Assembly: GCF_000341285.1 (NCBI RefSeq)
Contig: NW_005178425.1
Span: 1-64,000 of the forward strand
DNA from: Galdieria sulphuraria
Lineage: Eukaryota > Rhodophyta > Bangiophyceae > Galdieriales > Galdieriaceae
DNA length: 64,000 nucleotides
Direction: 5' to 3'
A program made the translations under genes and the position numbers. The notes beneath the pieces were generated by a model. It was not told the origin of the DNA. It saw only the letters and a program-made list of their open reading frames with translations, and did not search any database. This document shows positions 33,001 to 43,828 of the stretch, piece after piece; position 1 is the stretch's first letter, and the number at the start of each line of letters is the position of its first letter.

Positions 33001-33904
33001 GGATTATGTCTTGACGACCAGACTTGCTGCTTCGCACTGTACCATTACTTTCTTTGTCACTAGTATGAACAGAAAGAGCGTAGTCAATCAAATTGTGTCC
33101 ATAAAGTTCTGCTGCTTCATAATAACTCAGGTATTTCAACATCTCAGAGGTATTTCCTCTAAATTGCGAAAAATTTCCATACACTAAAAACTGCTTAGGA
33201 TTATCACCTACAAAAGGTTGCAAAGTAAATTCACTCAAAATTCCAGAAGTTTTCACATTAGGCTGTCCATTATTCTCAGTTGCAAGAAGAGCACATTGAG
33301 AGGGATTTGAAAAAATACTGCAAGCAGGATAACTGATACTTCCTGCAGATTCACCCTGACCCGGCTGAGACACAAGGAATTCATTATTAGTGCTATTTCG
33401 AATCGTTATGTCAACGATTTCCGATAGATAAGCGACTTACCCCACATAATAAGGATTTCGAAACTGCGGAATAAAATAACCCATGTTCTTTGCTTCATAC
33501 TTTACTGCCGTGTCATGCATTACAGAATCTGCCAATTTGCTGATGCCATACAAAACTGCTAAAATGATCAACGGCGCCAGGATATTCAATAAAAGCTCCA
33601 CCTTTTGGCGCCTTTGGAAGTGAAAGCTCTTCAAAAATAGCGCTTCAACTTGGTTGAAATAAAACACAACACTATTCCTTTTCTGATTTCGATCATTATT
33701 ATTCACACCATAGCCCTCTGGAGCTCCATAGAATCGAAATTGTCCTGAAACTGGACCTTCACCACCCCAAGTGACTACTCTTCTATGTTTTTGAGTTTCC
33801 CCAGTATAGGCGGCTTTAGACGTCTCTTCCGAGCCTTGGGCAGCATTACAAGTACTGTTCTCTTTATTAACAACGGGTATGCAAGGAAGAGACTGTTCCA
33901 ACAT
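30013..33904 (-). CDS. ABC transporter, subfamily A (single TMD-NBD unit)
   Basis: Nine exons on the minus strand (33904-33441, 33392-32294, 32243-32031, 31976-31814, 31771-31451, 31398-31066, 31012-30677, 30623-30508, 30462-30013) with introns of 42-54 nt give 1164 residues. The N-terminus is hydrophilic; a first membrane helix (LLLNILAPLIILAVLY) precedes a long lumenal loop rich in Asn, and more helices follow. The ATPase domain has Walker A GRNGAGKTTT, signature FSGGMKRRLS, Walker B IVFLDEPSTGLD and the switch His in LLTTHAMDEAE. The C-terminal SSTLEDVFVRV block is diagnostic of ABCA proteins, which move lipids. This is a half-size member like plant ABCA2-type proteins. All exon phases agree. 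Confidence 0.92.
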
Positions 33905-35764
33905 GCTGCTAGGGAAATTTCATGAGAAGAGTGACCAGAAAGTATGTGGCGCTATCCTTTCACCAGGACCACGAGACATAGAGATTCTAGAAGGGAGGGC
34001 CTTATTCGCCCAAAAAATTGGCGCAACTTTCGCTCGAACACAGTGAATACATAACTTCTCGTTTGTATCGGCGTTTTAGTCGAAACTTATATCCTCATAA
34101 ACAGAAAACATATTCTTCAAGTTACTATGTCTCTCAGTCCTCTCTTCTGAAATCATTATTGAAAGGTCAAGCAGTCGAATAAGGCTAGGGGTATGAATAT
34201 GTAACACTGAAATTGCTATTAAAGCAACCCAGTGAAGGACACATACCAGAGGTCGTACAGTGAAGCAAAATGACGTTATTATGAGCTTAAAGTCACAGAC
34301 ATAACATAAATCGATAGAGATTGATTTGAACTTTGCTTCAGTAAGCTAGACCTAATTGAATGAAACGGGTTACAGAGTCCGAGAGAACGGTTGTTTTTTA
34401 TTAAAGTGGGCTTATAACTCTTGATTTTAACGCATATGATTTCTTTTTCGCCACAGTTAATAATTAGGCACAACATATGTCCTGCAAATGTTGCATTGTT
34501 TTGAAATCTTTTGTGAAAAATACCTTATGACTCAGGACTTTTCAAGCTGGCTTATCGCAAGTATAAAAGCAGTGATGTCCAAACTACGAAGACTCGTTAG
34601 GAGGGCAGGACCAAGACGTTGTCGATATGCTTGAAGCCTCCATAGGCAGTGTCACCAAGTTGCAGATATACAGCCCTTCATAAGGAAATAAAATATGATA
34701 ATATAACCAGCGTAGCAAACGGATGCTGTTTGTCGATGGTCCAAAACTGTATTGACTTGTTGATCTTAGTAAAAAGACTGGAAATGTTGTGATGATAATA
34801 AAAGGACTTTGAATTGATATATTTTGAGTTTCTAGACCTACACTTAAGCTCACCATCTCACAAACATTAATGTAAGTAAACCACTTTGCATTTATTTATT
34901 TGAATCGTAAAGCTAAAATGCGACAAGAGTTCCATTGTCATGCTCTGAAGGAGGAACTTGTCTATAGTGACTCTGCAAAAAAACGAGAATAAGGAGAGCA
35001 AAAGTTGTCATTTAACAGTCAGTCGTTTTTTGATAGTTACGTGTTGTTTTGCAAAAAGTTTTTGGGAGACTTTTACGTTAATGTTAATCACTTTCACTTT
35101 TTGTACTCATAAAGCTAGATAAGAAACTTAAAAATAGAATAGCCTCAAACAGGCAATTGTGACCTAACAACTTGCTTATCTTTGTCTAGCAGCGATTGTT
35201 TTCTTGAGTCTAGAGTCTGTAACACGGAAAACACTGAATTAAGGGAGCCGTCTACAATCTGCATTGGAAAGCGATCTCGCTATCTCCACACTTTTGTTTC
35301 CCCCAAATGTAGTTGAGGGTGCGTAACATGAGATAGAAATTTTTGGAATGGGCTTAAAGGAAGAAATCCCTTTCGTCATATTATCATTCTCCATTTTGGT
35401 CGTTTTAAGCTGAGATTGTAAGACATTTATTGTAGAGTTGTATATTGATTGACCAAACTCAGCAGTGACGTATTTCAGGGAAAGGTTTGAAATAAGTGGG
35501 ACGAAAACCAAAGCCTGTACAGTAAGCGTTAGTTTTGAAGGGAAGCGTTGGTTGGTTGTGCCAAGTGAATTCAGCTCTCGTTCAGAAGGTTGAACTTAAA
35601 AGTTTTTGATATTTGGGACAACGTATATAGAAAAAATTCCAATTTTGGCAAACACTAATTGTACCTTTTTCGCAAGCTTCGTTTAAGTTTTCGTGTTAGT
35701 GTTGTGAGATTTTTTTTGCCGTTTTAGAGAAAGTTAACAAATAGAGTCGGAAGCTTTTGTTGGA
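33905..35764. other. Intergenic region with possible microproteins
   Basis: About 1.9 kb. A 32-codon minus-strand frame at 34913-35011 starts MTTFALLILVFLQSHYRQ, a short hydrophobic helix with a polar tail, and could encode a small membrane protein. Near 34600-34860 a minus-strand segment ending LQLGDTAYGGFKHIDNV then a stop follows an acceptor-like TTTCCTTATGAAG, suggesting a last exon. A 90-codon frame at 35239-35511 has no motif. No family was recognised for any of these, so none is called as a gene. Confidence 0.35.
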
Positions 35765-38761
35765 ATGGAGTCAACCCTATCAGTTCCACCCTCTTGTGGA
35801 GAAGCACAAAAAGGTAATGGCATAGACTACAGCAAGAATCCCGGTCGGAACAGTATGGAAGGCTTTGTTGAAACCAGCTGTGAGAACGGAATCTGGTTAA
35901 AGAAGAACGTATCGGGAAAAACAGAATATCGTAGTTTTCAAGAGCAAGCAGGCGCAAGTTATGGACAGTGTGTGGCTAACTCAACACTTAAGGGTTATTT
36001 GGTAGACTCTTCCTCTCCTGTTGATTTTGGGAGAGATAAGGTAAAGTGGGACAATAACATATATTCCTCATCGTTGGCTGGAGGGTATGAGCAAGACAAA
36101 ATGCTTTCAGAAACTCGCTCAGATGTAATATTGGACAGTAGCCTTGCCCCGGATGCGGACTCTTCTGGAGATTCCACGAGCACCACACCTTCTTTTTCTC
36201 CAAACTATTTGTCTCCTCTTCTTTCTCCGCAGCTAAAGCCTTCGAGTCTTCCTTCTCATGAGATTTTTAAGAAGCCGTATTCAGTTCCAGTATTACATGT
36301 AGATAATGAGCAACGAAACCAGAATTCTAACGAATACTCTTCAGGAAATAATAATTCAGCCTACGCAACTTCAGACCGATTGCAGAAGGAGTTAGCGGAT
36401 GATGGTATTGGTTTATCGGGCTTGTCGCCATCATGTGACAGACGCTATGAGGATTTGGGGTTGTCTGGAAGGAAATCAAAATTTATCCAACCAATTGGGA
36501 CTAGACAAAGTCTTCGAAGTGGATCTGCAAGGAGCGGACTTGGTTCACCTCTTTTGTTTCACGTAGAAAATACAGGTGAAAGTGATTCATCGCCTAAACG
36601 GAATCAAGAAATTGTTTATGAAGATTTTCGTTGTGCTTCCGTCCAAAAGTTCAACTCGCATGAACTACCTGCAGATACTAGTAGTGTAACACTGAATCGA
36701 GAGGTAACCGGCAGAAGTTTAAGCGATACATTCATGTCATCGTATTCACCCTTCGAAAGTCCTTCGCTAAGAACATCTGTCGTCGAAGGGAATCAGTCTC
36801 AAGGAGGTTTTTGTGATGAATCACCACAGAAGTTTTTTCGATTCGCCAATCTTAATCCTATTGCTAACGATAGTTTGTTTCGTTCGTCGTCTTTAAGTGC
36901 TCTAGATCGGAATGGTTCGAATGGTTCCTCCGCTCCGTCCTCTTTAAAGATAGACGATTTTGTTTCTCATTCTCTAACTTCACAACGAAGAAAAGTTTTC
37001 CAACAGCAAGGATTTTCAGGTGAAAGGTATAGTTCTTCTTATGAAGACGTTTTGTCTGCATTTCGCACTTTAGAGTGTGCTGAAAATGGTCGAGAAACGA
37101 AAGAGAGTCAAACTGTGTCGAATAATTGCTCGCAGTACTCTTCACCGCGAGTTATATCTTCTTCAACACGCGTTGACTTGAATGGCACAAGAAGTAACTA
37201 TTCCTATAATGAATATTCACCAAGTCATATTCGTTACCTCAATTCTGAGACCCCGAGTCGGACTGTTCTAGTCAAAAATATTCCACCGGGTGTAGATGAT
37301 AGCGAACTGAGGTGTTTGTTGGAACGCTTTGGTCCATTAAGAGACTTGGGAGCTCAACAGCGTTCGAGAGGTGGGCGTGGTGCTATTCAAGCTACTTATT
37401 TTGACCTAAGACATGCACGTGAAGCAGTCAATTTATTGCCAAAAGTATCATTTCACGGAAGGTATTTAGAAGTTCGTTTTATATTGTCAAGCGAAACATC
37501 TCCTGCTCTGAATGAACCTATGAAGAAAGGTATTCATTCAACAAACTCAGCAACTCATTTTAACAACGGTACTTTGGTGGTTTTCAACTTGGACTCTAAC
37601 ATTACTGCTGATGAGTTGAGGAAAGTATTTGGTGAATATGGCGATATCAAGGAAATACGTGAGTCACCTCATAAAAAGCATCACAAGTTTATTGAATTTT
37701 ATGACGTCCGAGATGCTGAGGTAGCATTGCATAAGTTGAATAAGACGGAAGTTTCAGGTAAAAAGATTAAAATTGAAATCAGCAGACCTGGTGGAGTAAG
37801 AAGTCATCTTACGAACGATTCACTTTTTGCCAGTTCGAGTTATCCATCGTCTTCTTATACTGGCAACCTTTTAGAAGAAGAGAGTTCGTCAGATTCTCTT
37901 CCTGGATTTATATCTGGCACAGATCCGCATGGACTTGGAGAATACTCTTCATCGTTGCACTCATTTGTCATGGACGGATTCAGTTCTTCGGAAAGGTTTC
38001 CACTAGAGACCTGTGCCTATAATGTGAGCTCTTCGAGAAGTACTCCCATTCCGTCAAGTCGTTCGAATGGTTTTTCTTCAAAAGATGTTTTGAGACAGTC
38101 ACCAAGGTCAATGTCAAGTCCGATGTTTCTTTCAGTTCATTCACCAAGTGGAAATAGAACACCGGGAGAAGGCTCCGCTTTGAATTCTCCTTCAGGCAGT
38201 GTTTCATCAAACGGAATGATTTCTCGTAGAAGTTCGTCAGATGATCGTTCCAAATTTATTCTTTATGTGGAAAAAGTTCATTCAGGAGAAGACATTAGAA
38301 CAGCACTTATGATTCGGAATATTCCGAACAAATATAATCAGAGAATGCTTCTTGCAACACTTGAAGAGAACCATCGAGGAAAGTTTGACTTCTTCTATCT
38401 TCCTATCGATTTTAAAAATAGATGCAATGTTGGTTACGCCTTTATTAATTTTCGTCATCCTCAGTTTATTGTTCCCTTTTATTTTGAGTTTCATGGAAGA
38501 CGCTGGGGAAGGTTTAACTCTGAAAAAGTTTGTGAAATTACTTATGCAAGAATTCAAGGAAGGAATAATTTGATTGCGCATTTTCAAAACTCATCTTTAA
38601 TGAATGAAGATCCAAAGTGTCGTCCAATTATCTTTGGAGAAAATGGTGAAAGGTTAGAGTTTCCAATCGGTCCTCATGTACGAACTCGAAGAGGACCCAA
38701 TTCCCGTGAAGTTTCTACTATGAACAAAGAACTGACATTGGATAACAACATTTCTCAGTAA
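35765..38761 (+). CDS. Mei2-like RNA-binding protein with three RRMs
   Basis: Intronless frame of 998 residues. The first 490 are Ser/Asn/Pro-rich and low-complexity. RRM1 starts near residue 498 (RTVLVKNIPPGVDDSEL) and RRM2 near 602 (TLVVFNLDSNITADEL). The C-terminal RRM3 near 846 has the Mei2-specific form TALMIRNIPNKYNQRMLL, then KNRCNVGYAFINF and a long tail ending in KCRPIIF. This order is that of fission yeast Mei2 and plant AML proteins. Mei2 binds noncoding RNA through RRM3 to promote meiosis. Here a role in RNA control, perhaps in the sexual cycle, is inferred only. Most of the N-terminal half is likely disordered and phospho-regulated. Confidence 0.92.
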   Translation: MESTLSVPPSCGEAQKGNGIDYSKNPGRNSMEGFVETSCENGIWLKKNVSGKTEYRSFQEQAGASYGQCVANSTLKGYLVDSSSPVDFGRDKVKWDNNIYSSSLAGGYEQDKMLSETRSDVILDSSLAPDADSSGDSTSTTPSFSPNYLSPLLSPQLKPSSLPSHEIFKKPYSVPVLHVDNEQRNQNSNEYSSGNNNSAYATSDRLQKELADDGIGLSGLSPSCDRRYEDLGLSGRKSKFIQPIGTRQSLRSGSARSGLGSPLLFHVENTGESDSSPKRNQEIVYEDFRCASVQKFNSHELPADTSSVTLNREVTGRSLSDTFMSSYSPFESPSLRTSVVEGNQSQGGFCDESPQKFFRFANLNPIANDSLFRSSSLSALDRNGSNGSSAPSSLKIDDFVSHSLTSQRRKVFQQQGFSGERYSSSYEDVLSAFRTLECAENGRETKESQTVSNNCSQYSSPRVISSSTRVDLNGTRSNYSYNEYSPSHIRYLNSETPSRTVLVKNIPPGVDDSELRCLLERFGPLRDLGAQQRSRGGRGAIQATYFDLRHAREAVNLLPKVSFHGRYLEVRFILSSETSPALNEPMKKGIHSTNSATHFNNGTLVVFNLDSNITADELRKVFGEYGDIKEIRESPHKKHHKFIEFYDVRDAEVALHKLNKTEVSGKKIKIEISRPGGVRSHLTNDSLFASSSYPSSSYTGNLLEEESSSDSLPGFISGTDPHGLGEYSSSLHSFVMDGFSSSERFPLETCAYNVSSSRSTPIPSSRSNGFSSKDVLRQSPRSMSSPMFLSVHSPSGNRTPGEGSALNSPSGSVSSNGMISRRSSSDDRSKFILYVEKVHSGEDIRTALMIRNIPNKYNQRMLLATLEENHRGKFDFFYLPIDFKNRCNVGYAFINFRHPQFIVPFYFEFHGRRWGRFNSEKVCEITYARIQGRNNLIAHFQNSSLMNEDPKCRPIIFGENGERLEFPIGPHVRTRRGPNSREVSTMNKELTLDNNISQ

Positions 38762-39032
38762 CCATGTATGTTATTTGTACTTTCTTGGAATGAGGTTAAC
38801 AACACATCATATGAAAGTATCTATTCAGTTTCCTTTTGTTAGAAACTGAATAAGATTGGATTTCCTGTAGTGGTGTCTTTTGCTGTGTGGTTATATCATT
38901 TGTCGATAACTTTTGCATTTTATATTTTTTCACATGTTTGAATGTATATCTGAGGATTTCTTGGATGGATGAGTTACTAAAGGGTTTTTTGTACGGTTAT
39001 TTCAATTTTCTTTTTGTAAAGCTTTTTCAAGT

Positions 39033-40647
39033 CTATATTTGACAAATTTGGATATGCTGGTTTTTGGACTCATACACTAGAAAGAAACCTTCCAAGGCAA
39101 ATGAACCCGTTCCAAAGCATTTGGTTTGTCCGTATGTATATTGAAAAGATTCCAAACCACACCCCAAAACGAGAAATTGAGGAGGAGGAAATAACCAGAG
39201 ACTTTGTTCATGATTCCAAAAGACAGGTTGCATATCCATAGGAAGTGGACAAAGATGTCCTTGATCCAATAAGGTTTGAACTATCATTTCACGTAGTCTG
39301 TTCAAGTTGTTTGGTAGAAGAAAGATACTATGTGGAACAAGTTTCTTCTCAATATTGTCTCGATAAAATATAATATTGGAGTTTTGACAAACTATTCTGA
39401 CTGGATTGGAAGCAGCCGTTGAGCATTTGTAAAGATGTCGCAAAGGATTCAAAAGAGACTCCAAAATGGGAGGTCTTGGAAGAATATTCTTAATGCCCTA
39501 AATAAAAGTATTCAATATATAAAAAGATAACGAATTGACAGTGACATACTGGGTCATTGGGACCAGGAATAATGACCACTTGACATTGCTCGTTAGGAAT
39601 ATATTCATGTAGCAAGGATGCCAACTGTTGAAATCCATTGTTGAAATGTAACAAGTGGTCCTCGTCAGGATTCAGTGACGGTGACAAAAAGTTTCCCATG
39701 AGTACAACTGTATCAGGACACACATCATCCGCTTGTAGTGAACTGAATAACTTTTCTAATTTGTTAAAAACCGAATCATGATCGAGCCAAATCTCTGATA
39801 TGATTACCATGATATGATTCTGTTGTTTCTCATGGACGTCCACTTCAGAATCAATCACTTGGCACAATGCCTTGGGTTCCATTATATTCGACAACGAGGC
39901 ATCTAACGGAGGCATTTCTATATTAGTTACTCGGAACAATTGACCATTCCATTCTCCCCGTACAAGTACAATACAACCTTGAGTATATATTCTGTCACTT
40001 GAACAAGCTTCACTCAAATCCAATTGTATATATCCCGTTTCATCTTCGATGAAATATTTGTTGCCTTCAAACTTTCCAAGTATACCAAACAAGTTTGCTG
40101 TGAGACGATCTGTGCTGCTTAAGTTCTGAATGGGAGTCAAAGATGATGAAAGTTCCTTATGGAATATGGCCAAACGTTCACCTTGACCCAAAGAGGTCGC
40201 TTTTTTACTTTCCAAAGCTCTTGATAAAAGGAGTCTGTATCTTATCTTATATTGTTCCAGCATATTCTCAGGTGTATCCAATACTTTCAGACCCGTAGAT
40301 TCTTTGAGGTATATTGTACTTGATTCACTACCAAGTGAGAGAATAGGTACTTCTCGAAAACTATCTATTATACGTGTAGGGTGAGATTGCTTTCTGTTTA
40401 AAACTTTTAAAATATCTTCTATTATTCTCTCTGCAACTTGTAAGGAAACAATAGTGTTTCTGGAACCACAACGAGAAAGAAATTCAGATATCTTGCTTGC
40501 AAACGCAGAAAGTGATTCATTCTCTACATTTTTCACATAAAAGTCTGCCAATCTATTCAAGGCATCGAGTTGCACAGAAACTCTTCTTTTCTTTAATACA
40601 AGCTGCAATTGTTGGCATAGATGTGCCTGGGAAGGTGTGCTTTTCAT
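39033..40647 (-). CDS. POLE2: DNA polymerase epsilon subunit B
   Basis: Two exons, 40647-39550 and 39497-39033, joined over a 52-nt intron, give 520 residues, close to the human 527. The OB-fold block (GILGKFEGNKYFIEDETGYI, QLDLSEA) leads into the inactive calpain-like phosphoesterase domain. The latter has VVLMGNFLSP, VVIIPGPNDP, then ILPRPPILESL across the splice, PVRIVCQNSNIIFYRD and LDQGHLCPLP. These are the conserved POLE2/Dpb2 motifs in order. It is the structural B subunit of the leading-strand polymerase and links it to the CMG helicase. An E2F-like site sits 31 bp upstream of the start. Confidence 0.94.
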
Positions 40648-40678
40648 ATTCGCTCATCCAAACCATTTGAATGAATCA

Positions 40679-40687
40679 CCGCGAAAA
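40679..40687 (-). promoter_or_regulatory. E2F-like site upstream of POLE2
   Basis: On the minus strand this reads TTTTCGCGG, an exact match to the E2F consensus TTTSGCGS, 31 bp before the POLE2 start codon. DNA-replication genes are classical E2F targets in plants, animals and red algae, so S-phase control is a reasonable inference. Confidence 0.5.
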
Positions 40688-41146
40688 TCATTAGCAGCAA
40701 CTCAGTTGAGGGTGCATATCTTGCTCAAATATTTGACTAGAATATACAACCAAGTTGTAACTATCTCATTCATAGGCTTACAATATTTCGTTGTTGTGTT
40801 CAAAAACTTCATTTTATTGTCGATTTGGCTCATCTTTAAAAACAATGTTCAAATAGGAAAGCTATCCTTTTCTCTATTTGTCAGTTTCGAAAAAGATTGA
40901 GTCCGCATAGGCACAGTAAAGAGGTTGCTTCTTTTTGAGATTTTGGGTAAAAAGGTATTTTATTCACTAGAAATGTTACTAGTGGTACTTGGCTATAGTT
41001 GAACAGATGTAAATACAAGCGAAGAGTGTTATATCCTTTGGTTTATAATTTGAAGTCCGTCACTTTCTTCTGGCGTCTTGTTGAGTCGTAATGGACAAAT
41101 AGCAGTGATTTACCTCTTGAAAGGAACTTGTGTGTATAAATAAAGA

Positions 41147-41164
41147 TGTGTGTGTGTGTGTGTG
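41147..41164. repeat. (TG)9 microsatellite
   Basis: Nine TG units in the intergenic region upstream of an unknown gene; no sign of function. Confidence 0.85.
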
Positions 41165-41271
41165 TTGCATATACTTTGAGAAGCAACATTTCATGAGAAT
41201 CCAAAATTACTTTTGAGAAATTCGAATGCAATTTTACAACAGTTTAGTGTAAAATATGTATCCAGTTGGTC

Positions 41272-42348
41272 ATGTATTGTTTACAGTTTGTGAATCCCTT
41301 TTACTGTAACGTTTTTCGTAAGAGTAGCGTTACTCTTTTTGGTGGACCTTTGTCGCGAAGAAAAGTTTCGGGTTTTGTTTGGTACTTTCACAAGTGCTTC
41401 GTTTCGACACCAGCAAAGTTCCAATTGGAGAAGAATGTAGAAGAGCCAGTGTATACTTTAGGAAAATATTTCATGAAATTTAGGAATCCTGGGGGATTTA
41501 AACTTCCTCCTGTGGTTCCTTCCAAGAAACAAGATCTTCAGAGAGCTGTTTCTCTTTTGGGTCATAGGACTCAAGGATATTTAACAGCTCCACGTGTAAT
41601 TGAACTTATTCAATTGGTTGGTGCATATCCTCTAGATAAAGAAACTGCGCAGAGATGGAAGGGTGCTCTTGAATTGTACCAAAGAAAGGAAGTCAACTTA
41701 GCTCCGAAGTTCCAGAAAACTACTAGTAATAGACCAAGCCGACACTTTGTATATCGCGAGGGTGAAGTAGTAGGCTCCGTGTTGTATAACAAGTTTATGG
41801 ACGTCATTTCAGTTCCACGAAAAGATGAAGATGTCTCCAGAGTCTTTCGTATTTTAGGATTGTTCTGTGGACGTGGATTCTTTCTAGAAGAGGAAAAGAA
41901 ACAGATACAACAGTTGATTGGATATATTCCAAGAGATAGCAGGGAAGCAAAGAGAGTAAGCAACGCCTTGAAAAGATTGGTTCATGCTCGTGTGATGTAT
42001 GAAAGGCACCCTCCTGTGACTCCTGAAGATTGTCAAGTTGTCTTAAAGATTTGTCAATTGTTGTGTAAAGTGGAACGCTTTGGAACTGCTGGAGAACAAG
42101 GTGATGCTTATATACAGGAGGTTCTTAAGGGCTTTCCAAGGAACGAGAATGTAGCCAAGTGGTGGTACAAAAGACTTTTAGCTGTTTACCGTGCTCATGA
42201 ACGAAAAGCAGAGGCTGAAACTAGGAAGAACTACCTTGAACAAGTGAGAAATGAGAAAAAAGAAAGAAAAAAACTACTTTCCATTTTGAACAAGAGTTAT
42301 CAAGTTGACAGCCATATAAAAGAGGCTGGAGATACATTTTTCTGTTAG
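41272..42348 (+). CDS. Unknown protein with organelle-type N-terminus
   Basis: Intronless frame of 358 residues from the first ATG; I do not recognise the family. The first 50 residues are rich in Phe, Ser, Arg and Val and almost free of acid, as in mitochondrial or plastid transit peptides. The rest is Arg/Lys-rich, mostly helical, and shows three loosely repeated units, each with Leu-Leu followed later by a Tyr-Pro or Tyr-Ile-Pro turn (VGAYPLDKETAQRW, IGYIPRDSREAKR, KGFPRNENVAKWW). The repetition suggests an internal repeat of about 90 residues. The C-terminus is a basic helix (KNYLEQVRNEKKERKK). A role in organelle RNA or ribosome work would fit but is a guess. Confidence 0.65.
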   Translation: MYCLQFVNPFYCNVFRKSSVTLFGGPLSRRKVSGFVWYFHKCFVSTPAKFQLEKNVEEPVYTLGKYFMKFRNPGGFKLPPVVPSKKQDLQRAVSLLGHRTQGYLTAPRVIELIQLVGAYPLDKETAQRWKGALELYQRKEVNLAPKFQKTTSNRPSRHFVYREGEVVGSVLYNKFMDVISVPRKDEDVSRVFRILGLFCGRGFFLEEEKKQIQQLIGYIPRDSREAKRVSNALKRLVHARVMYERHPPVTPEDCQVVLKICQLLCKVERFGTAGEQGDAYIQEVLKGFPRNENVAKWWYKRLLAVYRAHERKAEAETRKNYLEQVRNEKKERKKLLSILNKSYQVDSHIKEAGDTFFC

Positions 42349-42714
42349 GTTATAATGTTGATTTTCCAAAGCATCAAGTTTCTCAATTAGTTTGGTAATT
42401 ATGTTTAGAAAGAATTTCAAACTCTTATTTCTCAACAGAATTTCCATTCTTTGAAAAAATGGCTTAAAGTTGTATACAGTTTGTCAATCTCTCTCTTTCT
42501 CTGTGGATTTGTTAACATAGGTGTTATGAATACAAATATTCCATTGACTTGGCTAATGAAAAGTTTATCAATACTAGTACTTCATGAATATGCTCTTGTA
42601 GAGTGTATTTCACAATTCTCAAAAGTTTCTGAAGAGGAATGATGAGGAGATTGCAATCATGGACCTTTCTTTCATAGTTGTCTGTTGTATTCAGTTCTTA
42701 GTCAACATTACAAC
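42349..42714. other. Intergenic region with a small hydrophobic frame
   Basis: A plus-strand frame ending at 42642 encodes about 60 hydrophobic residues (VVYSLSISLFLCGFVNI) and follows a good acceptor-like TTTCTCAACAG near 42438. No upstream exon with an ATG could be joined in phase, so it is not called. Confidence 0.35.
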
Positions 42715-43714
42715 ATGTGGAATCAAGTCGAGGACGATTTTGAGCTAGTTACGCAACCAGGAAGAGTCAAGAACATAATAAACGAGACATTGGGAGTATG
42801 TGACGCCATTGCGGTGGACTGTGAAGGCGTGAATCTTAGTCGAGACGGAAAGTATGTTTGTGTAAGGTCTTACGTAAACTCAGCTTTCTCGTTACTAGGC
42901 TGTGCCTTTTACAAGTCAGTACAGGAACAAAAACTTTTATCTTTGATGTTTGTGCACTACAAAAAGAATTATTTTTGACTGGTTTCAAGGAAATCTTAGA
43001 ATCTGAACGTATTCTCAAAGTGTTTCATGACTGTAGATACGACTCTGATGCTCTCTGGTGGCTTTATGGTGTAAGGTTACGTAACGTTCTTGACACCCAA
43101 GTGGCTTTCCGAATATTGAGGTATTGTTCGTAAAAATTGCTCAGGTTTCTTAACTGTCTGTTAGAGAACAGCAAGGCTATACCAGACAGTTACCAGTGAA
43201 ATTCATCACTTTGCTAAGACGTTTTGTGAACCAAGAAATATCACCTCAAACATTAGAATTGAAAAGAACTGTAGGTTGGTTTGAACTACAACGCTACTTG
43301 TTTTGAAAGACTTGTTGTTAGTTCAAGAATCGTTTTTCTCAAGACAGAAATTTTTGGCTAAGAAGACCTATTCCTAAGGATGCTTTGGTTTACGCTGCAT
43401 ATGATGTCAAAGTAAGTGTCGATGGACGATATCACTACGTTTGTGAATCAGATATTGAATAGAAATTGTTGGAAATTGCGACCAATATCCTTCGCAATCT
43501 TTCTGAATGGAATCGGAAGAGAGTAATGGATGAAAGTGAAATATATGTGATGGCTTATCGAGATGATGAAGAAGGTGCTTTAAAGGCACGAATGGAGTTT
43601 GGACAAATCCGCACATCACTAGAAATGAAACAACATAATCTTCAACAAAATAGCAACATTTGGGACTCTTTTCTATTTGATAAGAACGCTATTCTTCGAT
43701 GTTTCACTACTTGA
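42715..43714 (+). CDS. RNase D-like 3'-5' exonuclease (DEDDy)
   Basis: Five exons (42715-42851, 42899-43120, 43165-43270, 43322-43411, 43463-43714) with introns of 47, 44, 51 and 51 nt give 268 residues. The joined protein shows all DEDDy motifs: ExoI AVDCEGVNLSR (Asp and Glu), ExoII KVFHDCRYDSDALWW, and ExoIII YAAYD with the Tyr-x3-Asp pair. FDVCALQ and LDTQVAF are also family-typical. The closest relatives are EXD1/Egalitarian-like and plant RNase D-like proteins, not the proofreading polymerases. It probably trims RNA 3' ends. No HRDC domain is present; the C-terminus is a short acidic helix. The start is the first in-frame ATG. Confidence 0.88.
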
Positions 43715-43828
43715 ATTATGAATAATATTCCTCGTCATATTTTATACATTGAAGACATATGTTGACGTATGGAGAATTTCTTCACTACCTTCAACATCGT
43801 TAATATATTTCTAAATTGATAAAATATT

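Larger units (their letters stand above)
40648..41271. other. Divergent intergenic region with TG repeat
   Basis: About 620 bp between POLE2 and the next gene. It holds the E2F-like site and a TG dinucleotide run, both listed separately. No gene was seen. Confidence 0.6.
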
